Below are positions 59,721 through 64,000 of a DNA stretch of 64,000 nt, one piece after another. Origin of the DNA: Hyphomicrobiales bacterium (GTDB taxonomy: Bacteria; Pseudomonadota; Alphaproteobacteria; Rhizobiales; Rhizobiaceae). How positions within the stretch are numbered: position 1 is the stretch's first letter; every line of letters starts with the position of its first letter. The notes beneath the pieces were generated by a model. That model saw only the letters and a list, made by a program, of their open reading frames with translations. It was not told where the DNA came from and did no database searches. The position numbers and the translations under genes were made by a program. The DNA is taken from assembly GCA_900472395.1 (NCBI GenBank), contig UCHV01000047.1:1-64000 (forward strand), read 5' to 3'.

Positions 59721-60071
59721 CGTCTTTCATTCCCCACTCGTCCGGCAGCCGATCATTGGGAGGGAGATCGAACCAGACATGGACCTATAATTTAGTTCAT
59801 CCATGAGGGATTTTAAGCCCTTCACGTTCCTGCGCAATCACAATTCCGAAAAGGGATGATCCAAGTAGCGGAAAAGCGGGACTGCACGATGGCATCAAGT
59901 CATCCCGGCAGCGACGGATATCGCTGATTTCTGTCATATAGGAGCGGCCGCTCTTCGAAAAAAGATGGGCCTGTTAGCTTGCGCCGGGCCGACCTTCCAG
60001 GATTGCCCGATCGCGCCATGAAAAAAGCGGGCCGAAAAGCCCGCTTCATACATTCAGCCATCCGATCTCTA
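59721..60071. other. Region between DUF3126 gene and clpS, no gene
   Basis: This 351-base stretch contains a terminator at 60025-60046 and, closer to clpS, a weak minus-strand promoter candidate: CTTAAA on the minus strand (around 59812-59817) and CTAAAT (59790-59795) with 16 bases between. Nothing else is recognisable. Confidence 0.5.
60025..60046 (-). terminator. Intrinsic terminator of the DUF3126 gene
   Basis: AAGCGGGC (60025-60032) and GCCCGCTT (60039-60046) form a perfect 8-bp stem with a 6-base CGAAAA loop, followed on the minus strand by TTTTTT. It lies 25 bases beyond the DUF3126 gene stop. Confidence 0.88.
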
Positions 60072-60275
60072 TCAGAGATCGACGTCGAGGATTGCCATCG
60101 AGAAGTTGTAGGAACGCTCTTCGTCCTCGTCATCCACATAGACAACGCCCAGGAATTCATCGCCGGCATAAACCTCTGCGGAGTCATCCTTGCGCGGACG
60201 AGCCTTGACGACGAAGGTCGGGTTGAAAACGCGCTTGAAATAGGCGTCGAGTTTCTTGATTTCGTCCGGTTTCAC
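60072..60275 (-). CDS. DUF3126 small acidic protein
   Basis: This 67-residue protein of DUF3126, an alphaproteobacterial family of unknown function, starts at a GTG at 60275; upstream in-frame codons look non-coding. The family core is complete: KPDEIKKLDAYFKRVFN (2-18), then RKDDSAEVYAGDEFLGVVYVDDEDEE and NFSMAILDVDL at the end. It is acidic and presumably cytoplasmic. It lies downstream of cysE, 125 bases away, and ends before a strong terminator. No function can be given. Confidence 0.85.
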   Translation of the reverse strand: MKPDEIKKLDAYFKRVFNPTFVVKARPRKDDSAEVYAGDEFLGVVYVDDEDEERSYNFSMAILDVDL

Positions 60276-60400
60276 TGGCGTTTCTCCGTCTGCATTTGGT
60301 GTTGGGGCGCTTTTGGCATGGCTTGGCGGGCGTTGTAAAGACGGGAAAAACCGCCATCCTCGACTTCGAGAATGGCGAGATAGAGCAATATCGCGGAGGG

Positions 60401-61225
60401 TCAATCCTCGGCGACGAGCATCTGGTCCATGACCCGCGAAGGCTCCGAGCAGCCGGCATTTCCGACAACTTTTGCGGGAACGCCTGCCACAGTCGTATTA
60501 TGCGGCACCGACTTCAAAACGACGGATCCTGCCGCCACACGCGAGCAATGGCCGATCTCGATATTTCCGAGAATTTTCGCTCCTGCCCCGATCAGCACGC
60601 CATCGGCAATTTTCGGATGACGGTCGGAACCTTCCTTACCGGTACCACCAAGGGTGACGCCATGCAGGATGGAAACATTGTCGCCGATGACTGCCGTTTC
60701 GCCGACAACGAGGCCGGTGGCGTGATCGAGAAAAATTCCGCGCCCGATGCGGGCCGCCGGGTTGATGTCGGTCTGGAACACGCTTGAAGACCGGCTCTGC
60801 AGGTAAAGCGCGAAGTCGCGGCGGCCACGGTTCATCAGCCAGTGCGCCAGACGATGTGTCTGCAGGGCGTGAAACCCCTTGAAATAGAGCGCCGCTTCGA
60901 GGAAGCGCAGGCATGCGGGATCACGGTCGTAAATCGCCTGCATATCGACGCGCAATATGCCACCCCATTCCGGCCAGTCGGCCGCCATTTCCTCGAATGT
61001 CCGGCGCAGCAGAACCGCCTGCAGATCGGGATGATCGAGACGCTCGCAGATACGGTGAATGACGCAATCTTCCAACGAGCGATGGTTCAGCACCGTCGAA
61101 TAGAGGAAGGCGGCCAAAAGCGGATCGTGCTCGGCGCCGGCCTGCGCTTCCTGGCGCAGCGTATCCCAGATCGGATCCACCATGGCGACGGCATCCTTTT
61201 GCAGGGCCTCGTGACGTGCGGGCAT
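60401..61225 (-). CDS. cysE: Serine O-acetyltransferase
   Basis: CysE acetylates serine as the first step of cysteine synthesis. The ATG at 61225, seven bases after GAGGA, gives 274 residues. It has an N-terminal helical domain (~1-150) and a left-handed beta-helix with HATGLVVGETAVIGDNVSILHGVTLGGTG and DRHPKIADG. The active-site motif reads DINPAARIG, with Asn155 where E. coli has DIHP (catalytic His158). The DRHPKI His is kept. The C-terminus runs past PSRVMDQM and ends MLVAED. It complements the sulfite reductase genes at 1165-6085. Confidence 0.93.
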   Translation of the reverse strand: MPARHEALQKDAVAMVDPIWDTLRQEAQAGAEHDPLLAAFLYSTVLNHRSLEDCVIHRICERLDHPDLQAVLLRRTFEEMAADWPEWGGILRVDMQAIYDRDPACLRFLEAALYFKGFHALQTHRLAHWLMNRGRRDFALYLQSRSSSVFQTDINPAARIGRGIFLDHATGLVVGETAVIGDNVSILHGVTLGGTGKEGSDRHPKIADGVLIGAGAKILGNIEIGHCSRVAAGSVVLKSVPHNTTVAGVPAKVVGNAGCSEPSRVMDQMLVAED

Positions 61226-61328
61226 GGGCACTTCCTCGTTTCTTCAGGCGCTCATTATATAGAACAAGTTTGCGACGATACCAATGGCGCCGGAATTGCA
61301 TTCCGGTGAACCATAGGTTCAGCGCAGC

Positions 61329-62105
61329 TTAAAGGCTTGCATAGAATTCCAGCACGGCCGCCTTGAACACCCGATCCCCAACGGCCAGCATATGATCGCG
61401 ATTTGGAATATCGAGCGCGGTCGCGTTCGGCATCAACGCCGCCAGTTCCTGCGGCGAGCCGGCAATATCGTCCTTGGTGCCGACGCCGATCAGCGTCGGA
61501 ATATCGATTTTTGCCATGTCGGAGCGTTCGACCAGATCGCGCGAACCGCGGATACAGGCGGCCAGCGCGATGCGATCGCTCTTCGTCTGCTCGGCAAACA
61601 TGCGGAACATGCGGCCACGTTCATGGGTAACGTCATCAACAGAAGGCGCCACCAGCGCATCGGCGATCGGATCCCAGTCGCCGACACCATCGGTCATGCC
61701 GATGCCCAAGCCGCCCAGCACCAGCGAACGAATGCGCTCCGGGCTGGAAAGTGCAGCAAAGGTGGAAATGCGCGCGCCCATCGAATAGCCCATGAAATGC
61801 GCCTGCCGGATGCCGAGATGATCGAGCAGAGCAATTGCGTCCGTCGCCATCACCCATGGGCGGTAAGCGTCGGCGTCACCGGGCTTGTCGCTTGCGCCAT
61901 GGCCGCGATTGTCGAGTGCGATGACGCGGTAACCCGCCTCGCCCAAAGTCTTCAGCCAACCCGGATGCACCCAGTTGACGGTTGCCGTCGAAGCAAAGCC
62001 GTGGATCAGGATTACCGGATCACCGGACGGCTCTCCCTCGTCGAAAAACGCGATTTTCAGGCCAGCGTGGTCGAAATGGGAAAAGGCGGGCGCATTGAGG
62101 TTCAT
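61329..62105 (-). CDS. Alpha/beta hydrolase
   Basis: A 258-residue alpha/beta hydrolase fold enzyme. The nucleophile is Ser108 in GYSMGA, the oxyanion segment is HGFAST (35-40), and the base is His238 in NRDHML near the C-terminus. RGHGASDKPGDADAY (68-82) is the usual cap-approach loop. The ATG at 62105 was chosen; an in-frame ATG ten codons earlier gives an unusual Cys-rich start. The substrate cannot be predicted. It follows no close gene on its strand and lies between cysE and the zinc protein genes. Confidence 0.88.
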   Translation of the reverse strand: MNLNAPAFSHFDHAGLKIAFFDEGEPSGDPVILIHGFASTATVNWVHPGWLKTLGEAGYRVIALDNRGHGASDKPGDADAYRPWVMATDAIALLDHLGIRQAHFMGYSMGARISTFAALSSPERIRSLVLGGLGIGMTDGVGDWDPIADALVAPSVDDVTHERGRMFRMFAEQTKSDRIALAACIRGSRDLVERSDMAKIDIPTLIGVGTKDDIAGSPQELAALMPNATALDIPNRDHMLAVGDRVFKAAVLEFYASL

Positions 62106-62271
62106 GGCAAATCCTGTCTGGCGACATTTCTTCATGCGGCTTCCGCATCGTCGAAAACCGCCTCGAGTGCTTAAACGCAATTTTTGGTGCAAGTTTCAAG
62201 GCCGGATGATCAATTCCCCTTCATCGATGTTGCGACGCGGTCTATAAGCGCGGCAAATCGAAAGGACAGAA

Positions 62272-62526
62272 ATGGCTGCACGCGACCGATACTCCCGAAA
62301 GCTCGAATGTTCGCAATGCGGACACAGCGGCTATGCCGAGGTTTCGGAAGACGACGATCCGCGCCGCAAGACGCCGGGTTTTATGGTGGACGAGATGCCG
62401 GCGGGCTTCGTGACCGAATTCGCCGCGAACGATCCGCGCAAATACATGATCCGTTGCCGCTGCGGGCACAAGTTCCGTTTCGAACAGAAAACCGTCTATG
62501 CGCCTGGCGGAGAACCGCGACGCTGA
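62272..62526 (+). CDS. Small zinc-ribbon-like hypothetical protein
   Basis: An 84-residue protein with two cysteine knuckles: CSQC (Cys13, Cys16) and CRCGH (Cys62, Cys64), typical of a zinc-binding ribbon. A conserved-looking middle, DPRRKTPGFMVDEMPAGF (29-46), separates them. There is no signal peptide. It starts at an ATG preceded by AAAGGA. I do not recognise a named family, but it is followed by another small zinc-binding protein gene on the same strand, suggesting these belong together. Confidence 0.75.
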   Translation: MAARDRYSRKLECSQCGHSGYAEVSEDDDPRRKTPGFMVDEMPAGFVTEFAANDPRKYMIRCRCGHKFRFEQKTVYAPGGEPRR

Positions 62527-62639
62527 CATGACAGAAGACAAGATGCGACCTTTGCGAGAATGGTCACATCAGAATTTTTCCTACACATTTGGCAGGCCTC
62601 ATTATATGGTCCGCCGCAACACATCGATCGGAGACGAAC

Positions 62640-62885
62640 ATGGCCGGGCATGCAATTCCTCACTTCCAGAACGACGGCGGTCACGCAGCGATCGAAATCG
62701 GCGTCAAGGAATTCATGTGCACGGGCGCCAATGTGCCCTTCGACCATCCGCACATCTATATCGATATGGGCGACGACAACGAAAAGGTCTGCTCCTATTG
62801 CTCGACGCTCTACCGCTACAACCCGAAACTGAAGGCCGACCAGACCGATCCGGCCGGCTGCGTTTTCCACGTCAAGGCGGCCTGA
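62640..62885 (+). CDS. CHCC zinc-finger protein (NDUFS6-like)
   Basis: An 81-residue protein of the zf-CHCC family. Its ligands are Cys27 (FMCTGA), a His at 36 or 38 (PFDHPHIY), and Cys51/Cys54 (VCSYC), matching the arrangement of the NDUFS6 zinc subunit of mitochondrial complex I and its alphaproteobacterial relatives. The ATG at 62640 was preferred to one 17 codons upstream. The downstream FAD enzyme starts 16 bases after its stop, so the genes are probably co-transcribed. A role with complex I is inferred from the mitochondrial homologue. Confidence 0.85.
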   Translation: MAGHAIPHFQNDGGHAAIEIGVKEFMCTGANVPFDHPHIYIDMGDDNEKVCSYCSTLYRYNPKLKADQTDPAGCVFHVKAA

Positions 62886-62901
62886 CCTCCGGTCCAAGCA
62901 C

Positions 62902-64000
62902 ATGACAATTGAAAGAGTTGCGATCGTCGGCGCCGGCATGGCCGGTCTGACGGCGGCGCTGGCTTTGGCGCGCCGCGGCATCGCCTGCGACATCATCGAA
63001 CAGGCAACCCGTCTCGAAGAAGTCGGAGCGGGCCTGCAGGTTTCACCAAATGCCTCGCGCGTTCTGGCTGAACTCGGCGTCCTGAAGACGCTCGAGCCGG
63101 TCTGGAACGAACCCGATCACATCGCGCTTGCCTCCGGCCTGTCCCTCCGCGCGCTTGCCAACGTTCCGGTCGGGCGGTTTGCGCGCGAGCGGTGGCGCGC
63201 GCCGTATGGCGTGCTGCATCGCACGACGCTGCAAAAGGCCCTTCTTTCGGCGGTGGAGAAGCAACCGTCCTGCCGCCTTCATCTCGGCGCTCGCCTGGAT
63301 CATCCTTCACTGGACGCATTCACCGCCATAACCGGCCATCGCCCCGATCTCGTCATCGGTGCGGACGGTGTCTGGTCACAGGTACGCACCATAATGCCGC
63401 AAGCGCCTGTCCCGACCTTTTCCGGCAATATCGCCTGGCGGCTGACAATACCTTCGCGCAAGGCACCGCCCGCGATGAAGGTCAATGCCGTGACGGCTTT
63501 CATGGGCCCGGGCGCGCATCTGGTCTGCTACCCCCTCAAGGAACTGGACGGCTATAATGTCGTCGCCATCTCGACGGGCCTCAACCCCGGCCAGACCTGG
63601 CAGGCGCATGCAAGCACCCGGCAGCACGACCTGCTGATGCAGCAATTCTCGCTTTGGAACCCGCAAATCCGAGAACTTTTGAGCCAGGCCCGGGATGCCA
63701 CCTTCTGGCCTCTCTACGAGGTGGAGCGTGGCCGCTGGCACAATGACAGCACCACCGTGCTGATCGGCGACGCCGCTCACGCGATGATGCCCTTTGCGGC
63801 ACAGGGCGCATCCATGGCGATCGAGGATGCGGCGCGTCTTGCCGTTCACCTCGGCCGGCCGGGGCCGCTCCCAGCCAGGCTTTCGGCCTTCGAGCAGGAA
63901 CGCGTGGCACGCACGGACAAGGTTCGCAATCGCGGTGCCTTCAACCGCTTTGCCTATCATGCCCGCGGCCCGGTGCGGCTCGCGCGCGATGCCGTGCTTT
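62902..64000 (+). CDS. FAD-dependent monooxygenase, C-terminus cut by window edge
   Basis: The reading frame is open from the ATG at 62902 to the window end (366 codons visible). It is a group A flavoprotein monooxygenase of the salicylate hydroxylase/UbiH type: the N-terminal Rossmann motif GAGMAG (10-15), EEVGAGLQVSPNA, a mid-protein HRPDLVIGADGVWSQVR and the C-terminal FAD motif GDAAHAMMPFAAQGASMAIEDA. The substrate is unknown. It is 16 bases after the zinc-finger gene, so probably one transcript. The stop codon lies outside the window. Confidence 0.85.
   Translation, partial: MTIERVAIVGAGMAGLTAALALARRGIACDIIEQATRLEEVGAGLQVSPNASRVLAELGVLKTLEPVWNEPDHIALASGLSLRALANVPVGRFARERWRAPYGVLHRTTLQKALLSAVEKQPSCRLHLGARLDHPSLDAFTAITGHRPDLVIGADGVWSQVRTIMPQAPVPTFSGNIAWRLTIPSRKAPPAMKVNAVTAFMGPGAHLVCYPLKELDGYNVVAISTGLNPGQTWQAHASTRQHDLLMQQFSLWNPQIRELLSQARDATFWPLYEVERGRWHNDSTTVLIGDAAHAMMPFAAQGASMAIEDAARLAVHLGRPGPLPARLSAFEQERVARTDKVRNRGAFNRFAYHARGPVRLARDAVL

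Overview
The window is a GC-rich, densely packed alphaproteobacterial chromosome segment, almost certainly from the Rhizobiaceae (Rhizobium/Agrobacterium/Sinorhizobium relatives). The evidence is the dusB(nifR3)-ntrB-ntrC-ntrY-ntrX cluster, an IspD-IspF fusion, a pdhA-pdhB-pdhC-lpd cluster whose E1 beta subunit carries its own lipoyl domain, the rpsB-to-lpxB envelope super-cluster, and a GAAC-N7-GAAC SOS box at lexA. Most of it is core metabolism. No tRNA, rRNA, CRISPR array, insertion sequence or prophage was found.

Layout. 1-1160 is an accessory-looking edge with a candidate phage-type structured RNA, an unknown 174-residue protein with an 18-bp codon repeat, and an 84-bp sequence duplicated in tandem. 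1165-6085 (minus) is the assimilatory sulfite reduction block: fpr, DUF934, sulfite reductase, DUF2849 and siroheme synthase. 6565-8943 holds mazG, an FAD monooxygenase and a small membrane protein. 9071-18453 (minus) carries hflX-hfq and the nitrogen-control genes ntrX, ntrY, ntrC, ntrB and dusB. 18634-21229 has ispDF, cinA and small genes. 21236-29910 (minus) is the lipoate/pyruvate dehydrogenase region (lipA, lpd, a GDSL hydrolase, a DUF559 gene, pdhC, a small unknown, pdhB, pdhA, ftsB-like). eno and kdsA follow.

lexA at 32551 runs into comEC with overlapping 3' ends, followed by gltA. 37655-50827 (minus) is the translation/envelope super-cluster rpsB-tsf-pyrH-frr-uppS-cdsA-rseP-bamA-lpxD-fabZ-lpxA-lpxI-lpxB, many of its genes overlapping or abutting. 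51010-56732 holds a secreted pentapeptide-repeat protein, an EipB-type envelope protein, a RidA/GDPD/FemAB-like/HIT operon and azlCD. 56829-62105 (minus) holds clpA-clpS, DUF3126, cysE and an alpha/beta hydrolase. The right edge has two small zinc-binding proteins and an FAD monooxygenase cut by the window end.

The genes link cysteine synthesis (sulfite reductase, siroheme, serine acetyltransferase), nitrogen sensing, lipoylation of pyruvate dehydrogenase, lipid A/Kdo and outer-membrane assembly, and protein quality control. The most unusual items are the DUF559 endonuclease-like gene bracketed by inverted copies of a GC-rich palindrome that also encodes its C-terminus, the structured sequence at the left edge, a serine acetyltransferase with Asn where the catalytic His is expected, a ClpA with a long Lys-rich tail, and several places where genes that I remember as neighbours in related genomes (trkA, gltX, moeA/pyrG) are absent.
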